DNA of 64,000 nt from Thinopyrum elongatum (lineage: Eukaryota > Streptophyta > Magnoliopsida > Poales > Poaceae), in the NCBI GenBank assembly GCA_011799875.1, contig CM022302.1, positions 53,922,456 through 53,986,455 on the forward strand, in the 5' to 3' direction. The notes under the pieces are model-generated. The model had not been told where the DNA came from. It saw only the letters and a program-made list of their open reading frames with translations, and ran no database searches. Made by a program: the position numbers and the translations under genes. Each line of letters begins with the position of its first letter. Within the stretch, counting starts at the first letter, position 1. Below are positions 32,500-43,033 of this stretch, one piece after another.

Positions 32500-34211
32500 A
32501 GTTCCCTGTGATGGAACGCATGGACGTCGATGTTGTCATCGAGGAGACCGCCAGGGACGCCGCTGCCGAAGCAGACAGGATCGCTGCCAGCGAGGCCACC
32601 AAAGATGACACTATCGAGGCTGGTGGTGCTCTTGACGGGGAGGCCGCCAAGACTGCACAAGAGGAACCCGCCAAGGAACCTGCTGAAGGGGGTGACAGGG
32701 AGGCCGATGACCATACTGACGACATTCCTGCCGCAGGAGCGCCAGGCGCTGCACCGGCCACGGAGCCCCCTGCCACTGGTGAGGCGGTCGCTGAAGACCA
32801 ACCGTCAACATCTGAAGGCCCCTCATCCAGCAAATACCTCAAGGTTGGCGAGAACCTGTTTGTCAACTTGCCGGGGACGGCAAGCATTGGGGCACCAGCC
32901 GAAGGAGAAGTTTTTGACGAAGAAATCATCGCTGCTGTCGGGCTCGAGGTTGTGGATGATCCCAGCGCTAGCAGCGGCAAATCTGAAGAGGATCAGCTCC
33001 TTCAGGCCATGGGCGAGAATTTCCGCAAGCTTCAGGCTCTCCACCGCGCCCGGAAAGATAAGGCGGACTCCAGAATGGCAGTTGTCGAGGCGGCCGAGGC
33101 AGATTTCCAGAGGCGCGTCGAACAAATGCAAGTCTGGCACGCCGAGGCCCTCCAAGAGTTGGTTGCTGGCCGGGAACAAGTGAGCCAGCAGTGGACAGAG
33201 ATCCTCCTGAAGCAATCTGATATGGAGAAGGCGCATGATGAAGCTACTCAAAGGATTGCTGCTGAAGATGCCCTCCTGACAGGGCGCCGCGTTGCTCTTG
33301 ATGCTCATGAGGAAGATCTCACCGCACGTGAGCAGGCGCTCGCCGCCAAGCTTCGTAGCAAAGATGAGGATATCGAGAAGCTTGTCGCGCGGCGGACCCA
33401 GGAGCTGGAGCAAAAACATAAAGAGGCGCTCGAAGCTCTGACTGCAAGTCACGCCGGCAAGCTCAAGGAGGCCGTCGATGCTGCCGAAGCTGCAGAGGCC
33501 GCCAAGAACGAGCTGAGCGACAAGGTAAAGAGGCTAGAAACAGATCTCGAAGAGCACGGCAAGGAGCTCTCGACGCTCAAAGGTGATAGGGAAAAAACCC
33601 TCCACTCCTTGGCGGAGATGCAAGTTGCCCTGTCCAATAAAACCAAGCAGCTCTCCTCTGCGGCTGATGACATTGCAGTCTTGGAATTGAAGCTGACCAC
33701 GTTGCAGAAGTCTCTCGAGGCCGGCAGTGCCCGTGAGAAGGCTCTACTTAAGGATCTCCAAGGGGAGAGGAACCTGCTCAAGAGCGCCGCCGCCGCCCAA
33801 GCCGATTACGAAAAGGGAGTGGAGATCTGGACTGGACGTCTCATCGCCACCGCGGAGAAGCTTACGGCAGAACTGTCAACCATGGGCCTGTCAAACTTCA
33901 AGTATTCTTCCGAGGAAAGAATATCTCCAAGTGCCAGGTTGACGATGTTCTTTGAAAGCATCATTGACGCCTTGAGGGTGCTCCAGTCTAGCCGGGCGAC
34001 CCAATTGGCCAATGAGACTCGCCGCCTTTGCCGGGCCGTCCTTCGCAAGGTGCTTATCAAAGTGGTGCACAGCAATCCCGGCATCGACCTCTCCAACGCG
34101 CTCGGCCATCTGCCAAGGGACGCAAATGTTGAGACGCTTGAAGAATGCATCACGCCTATCCTTGAGAAGGTGGACTCCATCAAAAGGATTGAAGGCCAGC
34201 GCAGGGATTGA

Positions 34212-35015
34212 GTGCTCCCCCTTTTCTTGCGGTCATCATTCCATGTAAAAGACAATTAAGTCTCAAGTTAGAATTGCGGCAACTCATGAATGTAATATAA
34301 CTCGCCTATGTTTAGGTTCATGCTTGCTATTTTCCTCGTCTGATTCCTTTATGTATGGAATTCATCCTACGCTTACTGAAAAACATGCCGGCGCGCAACC
34401 TGCCTCGAGCGCTGGGTGCGGGACTTCAGCAGCCTGCTGGAGGCGCAGCGGCCGGCAAGATTCCTTGGCGTTCTCAGCGCAGCCACTTAAATTGTTGAGC
34501 GGGTTCGAAACAAAATAAGGGCGCAACCGATTACAACAAGGGTTCCTTCGCGTGCAGATTTTCCATACAAGAGTCGGAATCGTCCAAGAAAATAACTTTG
34601 TAATAATAAAAAAAAACTTGCTCTGAGTTTTTAGGACTTAGCTTTTTGTCACTGTCCTTCCTCCGGCAAGCGTCGATTCCGAACGTCGCCAACTGGTACT
34701 CATATCTCACTTCCCCCCCCCCCCCGGCAAATGTGCACGCGAGGAATCCTTCTGTCTTTTAAAAAGAAAGAAGAGAAAATAAAGACATGAAACCTTGGCG
34801 GTTCGTTAAAACTTACCGGGAGTAGGTGTCATACAACATCTTAGACAAACATGCATATATAAATCTGAACATGGGAATCAATAAGGGAATGTACAACACT
34901 TAAATTTATTCATCTGCGCTCAGGGTCCGTGCCTGGCTTTGTACAAAGGATCACATGCCCTGCCGGCAAGACTTGTACAAAAGGGTGGTTGCCGGGGGCC
35001 CCCGGCAACCGCGCC
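34212..35015. other. Spacer between the two convergent genes of the gypsy element
   Basis: About 800 bp without a supported frame. It holds the 3' ends of the plus-strand antisense gene and the minus-strand pol gene, a C-rich homopolymer near 34717-34725 and several CCGGCAAG words. Both transcripts presumably terminate or overlap here. Confidence 0.6.
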
Positions 35016-36347
35016 TTATAGGTAGAACTTGCGAAGATGTTCGATATTCCAGGAATTGCTCACTGGAACGCCATCTTCGGTGTCCAAGCGGACAGCGCCG
35101 GGCCTGGTGACTCGTACTACCTGATAAGGGCCTTCCCACTTTGGCGTCAACTTGTTTGAATTCTTGGCGGACTGAATCCGCCGAAGAACAAGGTCGCCTT
35201 CCTCAAGGCTTCGGGCATGAACTTTGCGGCTATGGTAGCAACGCAAAGCTTGCTGGTAGCGTGCAGCTCGCACAGCAGCCTGAAGACGATTCTCCTCAAG
35301 GAGCACAGCGTCATCTTGCCGCAGTTGCTCTTGCTCAAGCTCATCATAAGCGAGCACTTGAGGTGATCCGTATATGAGTTCCGTGGGGAGAACTGCTTCC
35401 ACTCCGTAGACCAGAGCGAAGGGCGTCTGGCCGGTGGCTCGATTTGGTGTCGTTCTGATTGACCAAAGAACCGCCGGCAACTCATCAATCCAGTGTCTTC
35501 CGCACTTTTTCAGCCTGTCAAAGGTTCTGGTCCTGAGACCGCGCAGCACTTCAGCATTAGCCCTTTCAGCTTGGTCGTTGCTTCTCGGGTGAGCAACAGA
35601 GGCAAAACAAATTTTGCCGCCAAGGTCTTGGACGTACTGCATGAAAGTGCGACTTGTGAACTGCGTGCCATTGTCGGTGATGATCCTGTTGGGCACACCA
35701 AAACGGCAAACAATTCCCTTAAAAAACTTGACGGCTGATTGTGCTGTCACCTTCCTCACTGCTTCCACCTCCGGCCACTTTGTGAACTTGTCGATAGCAA
35801 CGTACAAGTACTCAAAGCCCCCGGTAGCACGGGGGAAAGGGCCCAGTATGTCGAGCCCCCAGACCGAAAATGGCCAGGAGAGAGGGATTGTCTGAAGAGC
35901 TTGAGCTAGTTGATGTGATTTCTTCGAATGAAACTGGCACGCTTCACACTTGGTGACTAGTGCAGTTGCATCCTGAAGAGCGGTGGGCCAAAAGAAACCT
36001 TGCTGGAATGCTTTCCCGGCAAGCGCTCTTGACCCTATGTGAGAGCCACATATGCCTCCATGTATCTCTGCCAACAGCTCTAGTCCATCCTCCCGAGGAA
36101 TGCACTTTAATTTCACACCGTTTGGTCTCTTTCTGTACAAGACGTCATCGACGAACTTGTACATAACAGACCGACGGGCTACTCTTTCTGCTTCTTCCTG
36201 TTCCTCAGGGAGTTCTCCTGTCTGAAGGAAATGGACAATGTGCTGCGCCCATGCTGGAGCCTGAGGCTCGACAGCTAGGACTAAAGGCATCACCTCTGCC
36301 GAGGGAACGTTTGTCTCGACAACAAGGGCCTGAGGCCCTGCCGGAGC
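35016..36347 (-). pseudogene. pol: Integrase of the gypsy element
   Basis: This is the C-terminal segment of the pol frame, separated from RNase H by a TAG at 36348-36350. The zinc-binding HHCC part (HGGICGSHIGSRALAGK, then TKCEACQFH) is followed by the catalytic core: GLDILGPFPRATGGF, IITDNGTQFTSR and SNDQAERANAEVL hold the D, D and E residues. The C-terminal chromodomain-free tail ends GDLVLRRIQ, then KWEGPYQVVRV and NIEHLRKFYL, with the stop at 35016-35018. All integrase catalytic residues appear to be kept. An internal ATG lies at 36293, but the protein would normally come from the polyprotein. Confidence 0.9.
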
Positions 36348-38465
36348 CTATTGTCCCCCGGCAGGTATGTCGATCCCGGCAACTTCCTTGCCGGTGGCTC
36401 CGGGGAGCTCTGCCGGGAAGTACTGGCCAGAGTTCAACTTTCTTCTCTTTTCTTGCCGCATTGATGGTGCCACGGATGGTTGAGTCAATTGGAGCACAAA
36501 AGTTCCTGGTTCCACAGGCAACTTGAGGGCGGCACGCTTTGACAGGTCGTCAGCAACACTGTTCTCGGCACGAGGAATGTGCTCCATTTGCAGACCGTCA
36601 AAGCGCTCTTCCATTTTCCTCACTTCATCCACGTAGGCTTGCATCAATGGACTTTGGTAACTCTTGTTAACTTACCTGACGACAAGTTGGGAATCACCTT
36701 TGATAATGAGCTTTTTGATACCAAGGTCTACCGCGATCCTGAGACCGGCAAGCAAACCCTCGTATTCTGCAGTGTTGTTGGTCGAACTCTCCCGGGGAAA
36801 ATGCATTTGGACTACGTACTTGACGTGCTCTTCGGTGGGTGCGACAAGCAGCACGCCAGCACCGGCGCCTTGCAGCGAGAAAGCCTCATCAAAGTACATA
36901 ACCCATTGCTGACCGATTTCCTTGCCGGGGAGAGATGTTTCTTGAACCTCTTCGTCTGGTGTTGGGGTCCATTCTGCAATGAACTCCGCCAAGGCCCTGC
37001 TCTGGATCGTCGAAGTGCTTTCAAACTTGAGGCCAAAGCTGGACAACTCCAACGCCCACTCCACGATCCTGCCGGTTGCTTCTGGATTTTGCAAAATCCG
37101 TTGCAACGGAAACCGAGTGACGACGGTGATTTCATGTGCTTGAAAATAATGGCGCAGCTTCCTCGAGGCCATAAGAAGGCCGAAAAGCAATTTCTGCACA
37201 CCAGAATATCTTGACCTAGCTCCTTGTAAAAGAGAGCTAACAAAATAAACTGGGCGCTGCACCACCTTCTTCTTCTGCACTGGCTCTTCTGTTTGCGCAG
37301 ATCCTGTCTTGCCGGGATCAACCCTTGCCAGGGAAGATCTTGCCGCGTCATCTGGCGGTCCTGCCGCTGGTGTTGCTTCCTCATCAGCCTCTCTCTGCGC
37401 CACTAGCGCATCACTAACCACTTGATTTGTTGCTGCCAGATACAGCAGCAACGGCTCTTGTGGTTTAGGTGCGACTAGCGTCGGCGGAGAGGAAAGGTAT
37501 TTCTTCAAATCTTGCAGCGCAGCCTCCGCCTCCGGAGTCCATTTCATTGGACCTGCCTTCTTCAAAATTTTGAAAAAGGGCAGGGCGCGCTCAGCAGATT
37601 TGGAAATAAACCTGCTTAGAGCAGCAACACAGCCGGCAAGACGACGCACATCTTTGACGCGTCTCGGCGCTTCAATTTGCTCAATAGCTTTGATCTTGTC
37701 GGGGTTCGCTTCGATTCCCCGGCAAGATACAAAAAATCCGAGGAGCTTGCCGGAAGGAACACCGAACACGCACTTCTCAGGATTGAGCTTCAAGTTGATC
37801 TTGCGCAGATTTGCAAATGTTTCTTCTAAATCCTGAATGAGCGTCGCTTTGTCTTTGGTTTTGACCACTATATCATCCATATACGCCTCCATATTTCTAT
37901 GGAGTTGAGGCTCAAAACCAATTTGGATTGCTCTCGCAAATGTCGAACCGGCACTTTTCAACCCGAAAGGCATTCGTATAAAACAATACGTACCACATGG
38001 GGTGATAAATGCGGTCTTCTCTTCATCTTCTTTTGCCATAAAAATATGATGATACCCTGAATAGGCATCAAGGAAGGACAGGAGATCACAACCAGCGGTG
38101 GCATCCACAATCTGGTCGATGCGCGGCAAGGGAAAGGGATCTTTTGGACAAGCTTTATTGATATCTGTATAATCGATACAAAGCCTCCATTTCCCATTCG
38201 CTTTCCGCACTACAACCGGATTGGCCAACCAGGTTGGATGAAGCACTCCTTTGACCAATCCTGCTGCCTCCAGCTTTCTGATTTCTTCGGCAATGAATTC
38301 TTGCCGCTCCAAGGCTTGCTTCCTGACCCTTTGCTTGACGGGCCGCGCATGAGGACAGACAGCAAGGTGGTGCTCAATTACCTTCCTGGGAACACCAGAG
38401 ATGTCAGACGGTTGCCATGCAAACACGTCGACATTCGCCCGCAGGAAAGCAACGAGCGCGCTTTC
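36348..38465 (-). pseudogene. pol: Reverse transcriptase and RNase H of the gypsy element
   Basis: The frame is the same as protease and integrase, broken by TAA at 36672-36674 and TAG at 36348-36350. RT motifs: RKANGKWRLCIDYTDINKAC, FLDAYSGYHHI, MPFGLKSAGSTFAR and the active-site YMDDIVVKTK. RNase H follows: LYLAATNQVVSDALV, then AEFIAEWTP, MYFDEAFSLQGAGAG and NNTAEYEGLLAGL. The stop at 36672 falls just after GDSQLVVR near the RNase H end. Each stop would be a Gln codon by a single transition, so the enzyme core itself is otherwise intact in reading frame. Confidence 0.9.
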
Positions 38466-39218
38466 CTATTTGTCATCTAGGGTGGAACTTATGGTGAAAG
38501 TTCCCCCCGTTCCGTCCTCTCTGACGGGCACCTTCTTGGTCTCCGGCGGAGCAGCCTTGGATTTCTTGTTCTTGCCGGTGGAACTCTCTGGTGCATCCTC
38601 GACGGAAGCGCAGCACTCCAAGGAGGTGCGCTTGCCGGAGTTCGCGCCAAGGTTCTTGCCGGTCTTCTTCTTCCCCCCGGGAGTTCCATCGGCAGGAGCA
38701 GGTGCCTTGATGGCAGGTGCTGCAACTGCTTCCCGGTAAAGTTGGTCGGCACAGATGAGCGCATCTTTCTTATCGGAATGGATAGTGATGACGCCCAACG
38801 GCCCAGGCATCTTCAGAACGTTGTACGCGTAGTGTGATGCCGCCATAAACTTAGCCAGTGCTAGCCGACCAAGGATCCCATTGTATGACATGCGGATCTT
38901 GGCGACATCAAACACCACCTTCTCGGTCCTGAAGTTGAGCTCGCTACCAAATGTTACTGGCAGCGTAATCTTGCCCTTAGGCTGGGTTCTTCCCGGATTG
39001 ACCCCTTGAAATGTACCCGTTTCTTCGAGGTCCTCGTCGGGAATTTGGAGCTTTTTGAGCACATCTGGTGAGATTAAGTTTAGGCCGGCCCCACCATCAA
39101 CTAACATTTTCGTCACCTTGAGGTTGCGAATTGTTGGCGAGACCAACAATGGCAAGCACCCGACCGCAGTTGTGCGATCAGGGTGATCCTCGGCGTCGAA
39201 AATGATAGGCGTGCTGGA
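38466..39218 (-). pseudogene. pol: Protease region of the gypsy element
   Basis: Same frame as RT, bounded by TGA at 39219-39221 upstream and TAG at 38466-38468 downstream. KMLVDGGAGLNLIS holds the retroviral-type aspartic protease motif (D-G-G here), and ILGRLALAKFMAA the second conserved block. The rest is a Lys/Pro-rich linker before RT. Confidence 0.85.
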
Positions 39219-41359
39219 TCACTTCAGGGGCCTACATGCATCTGGGGATGGCTCTGCCGCATTGACTTCCCGCACCCACTGTTTGAGTTGACGGTGGGAA
39301 GAATGCAGCGAAGCACCTCCATCGATACACATGGCCTCCGTAGCCTTCTGGAATTCTTGCTCACTGGACTCATCATCTTCCTCATCATCATCTTCTTCTT
39401 TGTCTCGGCCCCGAGCGGGCCTATCCTTTTGTTGCTTGGCCTTGCCGCGGCGCCCCCCTCGGCCACCGCGCTTCTTGCCGGATCCATCAGCACCATCTTG
39501 GGCCTTCTCCTTATCTCGCCTTTCATATTCGGCCCTCTGTTTCTCGGCAAGCTGTTCAACTTGCCGGCAATCTGGAGATCGTGGCCCTTGGTGCGATGGA
39601 TCTTGCAATACTGCTTGCCAGAGTTTTCCGACTTGTCGGCAGCCGCCAAGGCCTGACAGGAAGGGCACCCAGCAAGATCCTTGCCGGGGTCACTAACCTT
39701 GGCCTTCTTGGCGGCGCCGGGGTTGTCGGATTCCTCGACAGCAAGCACGGCCTTGCCTCCGCGTTTCCTGTTCCGCCGCCGGCCTTTCCTTGACGGGGCC
39801 GCGGCGTCTTCATCTTCTGATTCGCCCCCCGCGCCAACAGCCTCGCCAGGGAGTTTCCTCCCCTCTTCAACTCGAGCGCACTTGTCGGCCAAAGTGTAAA
39901 GCTCGGCAATACTCCTGACTTTGTTCATTGCCAGCTCTTCCCGCATCCTGCGGTTACGCACGTTCTGATGGAACGTGCTAATGACAGCGGCAGGGTGAAC
40001 GTCAGGAATATTGTATTGCACCCGGCTGAATCTCTGCATAAACTTGCGCAAGGACTCGCCCTCCTTCTGAGGGATGATATGCAAATCACTCTCTTGGCCA
40101 GGAGCTTGGTGGCCTCCAACAAAGGCGCCAACAAACTGATGGCACAAATCTGACCAGGAAGAAATAGAATTCTCCGGCAGATGCATCAACCACGACCTGA
40201 CATTGGGTTTGAGCACCAACGGGAAGTAGTTGGCAAGTATCTTGTCATCTCGGCCCCCAGCAGCCTGCACCGCATTGGTGTAGATGCTCAGGAACTCCGA
40301 CGGATGGGTCTTTCCGTCATATTTCTCTGGGACCTCCAGCTTAAAGGTTCGGGAATTGGGCCACTGGACTTGCCGCAGCTCACGGGTAAACGATGGAGTC
40401 CCTACCTCATAAGGCAAGTCTCCTACGTCCCCAGGCGCAGGCTCGTCGACAGCCGGCCCTGCGCGCTTATCAGACTGATAGCGCGCCTCCCGTCGCCGCT
40501 CGATGGTAGTTCGAGCGTCCTCCTTGCCTCGTTCCTGGAGAACTAGACGCTGATCATGGCGCATCCGTGGATCGGATGATGCCGTGGAAACTTCTTCACG
40601 GCGGTCGACCTGCTGGGTTGTCGGCCGCCGCTGATGCCGCGGAGGGGAGTGCACCGTGGTTGCACCACCTCCGGTTTTCTCCACATCGGCTCGCGCCGGA
40701 TCGATGGGCCTTCGCTGCGAGGGCCCTGCCTCTTGCAGTCCATCCTTGTTGGCGAAGCCGATAAGGCTCTGGATAGTAGCTCGCCACTCCTCCATCTTCT
40801 CCGGGGCAGGAGGGAAATCGAGGAGCAGCTGCGCACGTGCCAAGGCTTCCGCTGGCGTAGGCGGCGGTGACAGGTGCGAGGTACGTGAGGTGCTCTGACT
40901 CCTAACCATATTAGAAGGAGCACCACCACGGTCCTGCGACCGCGCGCCACCCCTGCCAGCAGCTCGGTGTGCATGCTGGTCCCGCGCATCTTGGGATCGA
41001 TGCGCAGAAATCTTTTCATGGGGACGCCCTGAACCACCAGCGCCATGACGTCGCTCATCATGCACGACCTGTGTAGGTCGTGATGCTTGCGCCGGCGCGG
41101 GAGCTCCAGCAGGCGCCCTCCAATCTCTGGAATTCGTTGTGCCACCAGTAGGCAACACAGCGCCGTCTCTAGATCCAGCGGCGTGCAGGTTACCACTGCC
41201 ACTGCGAACGATACCGCTCGCCTGGCTCGGATCACCAGAACACCGTGGGGGTTCTAGTCCACTTCCTTCCGCACCCACGCCGTCGCCCGTACGCGAAGGC
41301 GTAGGCAAAACGGACGTGGACGGTTGCGCCGTTACAACGCTCTTCTTCTTGGGCGGCAT
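39219..41359 (-). pseudogene. gag: Gag of the gypsy element (one frameshift)
   Basis: It begins MPPKKKSVVTAQPSTSV at 41359, about 80 bp inside the 5' LTR. The first 300 residues are Pro/Arg/Ser-rich and low in complexity. A Retrotrans_gag domain follows (FKLEVPEKYDGKTHPSEFLS, NYFPLVLKPNVRSWLMHLP, SWSDLCHQFVGAFVGG, LRKFMQRFSRVQYNIPDV). The nucleocapsid part is basic rather than a classical CCHC knuckle. Near 39565-39575, just after the KGHDLQ motif, the frame shifts by one base: the true continuation lies in the protease frame, ending in the conserved EAMCIDGGASLHSSHRQLKQ before the TGA at 39219. Gag-pol was therefore a single polyprotein frame before decay. Confidence 0.88.
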
Positions 41360-41418
41360 GATGATGAAGAAACTGTGGCGCCGATCACTAGATCAGGTTC
41401 ACGCAACCTTCAATCCCC

Positions 41419-41437
41419 CTACCTGGCGCGCCAAAGA
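41419..41437 (-). other. Primer binding site region of the gypsy element
   Basis: In element orientation, TCTTTGGCGCGCCAGGTAGG follows the 5' LTR directly. TTTGGCGCGCCAGGT-type leaders are frequent in grass gypsy elements. I cannot say which tRNA primes. Confidence 0.5.
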
Positions 41438-42309
41438 TGTCGGGGTACGACACCTATGGGATCCTGAGAGACCCCTTTACGATTTGGCGGGGGGAGAGGT
41501 ATACGCAAAGAGCAGAACTAACAATCGACGCGGGAAGTTTTTACCCAGGTTCGGGCCGCTGATCAGCGTAAAACCCTACTCCTGCTTTGTGTTCTTATTA
41601 ATGTTCTTGAGCCCAGCCTTCAGGAGCGCTCGCTATGAACAGTACGTTCGAAGAGCAGCTACGCATGCAGAATGGGCCAGAAGTTCTCCCCCTCTGTAGC
41701 AGTTGCCTTGGGCCTCCTTTTATATGCTCAAAGGGGTCACCACAGTGGCAAAATGTACATACATTGAAGTGTAAAGTAGCTACAGGGTATCATACCTAAC
41801 CCCTGACGGATTAGGACAAACGCATTTAATGCACCGTGAGGTGTCTGTTTAGGTGTCCTCACTTTCTTGGGGATGGAAAAAGGGGCCATCCCATCAGCAC
41901 CGCTTAAGCTCTCCTCCACTGGCGCATTGCCACGCATCCAGAGAAGGACCCAGAATGTCAGACCTGTCGCTATGCTAGAGCAGCGGCACAGCAACAAAAC
42001 CTTGCCGGGCACCGAAGCTTGCCGAGCGCCAAGCCTTGCCGGGCGCCAAGCCTTGCCGGACGCCAAGCCTTGCCGGGCGCCAATCCTTGCCGGGCTCCGC
42101 AGGCCACCCCGGCAAGGATCTTGCCGGGGAAGCTGGCCTTCGGATTCCAGCTCTCCTTATCTGCTGATCCTCAGATCTCTGACTTGATGATTTCTTTGGT
42201 GGCTTGAATCGACCTCGAACTGTTCCCGGCAAGCCTTGCCACGAGGATGGCTACAACTGCCTGTGCACAAGTACGGGGTACTAGTGGCCCAATACTTAGT
42301 ACACCGACA
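41438..42309 (-). repeat. 5' LTR of the gypsy element
   Basis: 872 bp, same ends as the other LTR. It has one extra 17-bp minisatellite unit (42001-42096) and about 20 substitutions, mainly transitions. It ends next to TSD TCGTA (42310-42314). Confidence 0.95.
42001..42096. repeat. 17-bp LTR minisatellite, longer allele
   Basis: Units GCCAAGCCTTGCCGGGC with single-base variants; one more unit than at 29544-29622. Confidence 0.85.
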
Positions 42310-42314
42310 TCGTA

Positions 42315-43028
42315 ACCACATAAAAGTTTTGTTATTTGGAATAGTGGCAACGTATATGAATCTGCATTGAATTGTAATTCCAGATAATGCAGTATCAATG
42401 AGGTTCTACACTATAAGCATATCAATTATCAAATGACTTTAATTAAGTAACATACCATGATATGGCCGATAACATTGGTCCTTGTCTGTTGGGTCACGAA
42501 TGGCACCCCAACGTACTCCTCACATGGTGGAGTCTATCAAAGAGGTGGCCGGTCTCATCCTTGTTGAGCCTCATTCTTTGGGTAAAGACGAAATCGTCCA
42601 AATGGGTCCTCATCATCATCATTCATGTTGAGACAGATACCAAAAACCTTGGGTCTTCGTGCTCTTAAAGAGAAGATGATCAATTCATCCCCAGTGGGAC
42701 GAAAGTGGGCAAGGAAACGATCTCATCCATCTCGGTCATCGTTGGTCCTTTCTCGAGCTCCATAGTGTAGGGTCCCCAGAAGCCTCAAAGAGCACAGTGT
42801 CTTCAGTAAGCTCATTGAATTCCAACCTCGTGTTGCATGGGAAGATCTGTGTAACAAAAAATAAAAAGACACACAATGCAATAATGATACTAGCAATGCA
42901 AACAAAAGAAAAAACTGATATATCGTGTTAGAGAAGAAGTACCATTGAAGGAACAAAACACTGTCAGAAATAGATGCCAAACAACATGCCAATTGCAAGG
43001 CTGCTGGCGCAACTCGACTTGCAAAGTT
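42315..43028. other. Intergenic remnant with a possible gene relic on the minus strand
   Basis: About 710 bp between the gypsy and the second Angela. On the minus strand two adjacent frames look coding: EIVSLPTFVPLG (about 42730-42690) and, one base shifted, DELIIFSLRARRPKVFGICL continuing to about 42560. They read as one exon broken by a single indel. I do not recognise the protein; nothing else in the stretch is supported. Confidence 0.3.
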
Positions 43029-43033
43029 CACAT

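Larger units (their letters stand above)
30241..34211 (+). pseudogene. Four-exon antisense gene: gypsy-type transposon domain (Transposase_28-like) plus long coiled coil
   Basis: Exons 30241-31868, 31943-32103, 32179-32391 and 32500-34211 join in phase at all three junctions (donors GA|GTGAGT, GC|GTAAGT, AG|GTAATC; acceptors CTCTGCAG, GCTCGCAG, TCCTTCAG), giving 1238 codons including the stop. Exon 1 begins MPHKASKGKGKEAK and contains a block near residues 95-130 (YGFHLLDFTPNAVLCMSIFA, then HLCENFAGMIP) resembling the Pfam 'putative gypsy type transposon' domain. Pro/Ser/Thr-rich acidic linkers follow. Exon 4 encodes about 300 residues of heptad-like Glu/Lys/Ala/Leu coiled coil, then a globular-looking tail. 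Two in-frame TAG codons (30376-30378 and 30940-30942) interrupt exon 1; both would be CAG by one transition. Exon 4 is fully open. Its function is unknown; similar extra genes are known in Tat-lineage elements. Confidence 0.8.
28983..42309 (-). mobile_element. Ty3/gypsy retrotransposon (Tat/RIRE2-like architecture) with an antisense gene
   Basis: A 13.3-kb element with LTRs at 28983-29836 and 41438-42309 and TSD TCGTA at 28978-28982 and 42310-42314. Gag, protease, RT, RNase H and integrase lie on the minus strand (41359 down to 35016). Integrase after RT-RNase H places it in Ty3/gypsy. Between the end of pol and the 3' LTR (34200-30240) a separate multi-exon gene is coded on the opposite strand, a layout known from the Tat lineage of plant gypsy elements. 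LTR divergence is about 2-2.5% by eye, mostly transitions. The octamer CTTGCCGG/CCGGCAAG occurs about 38 times. Premature stops in both genes make this copy non-autonomous. Confidence 0.93.
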
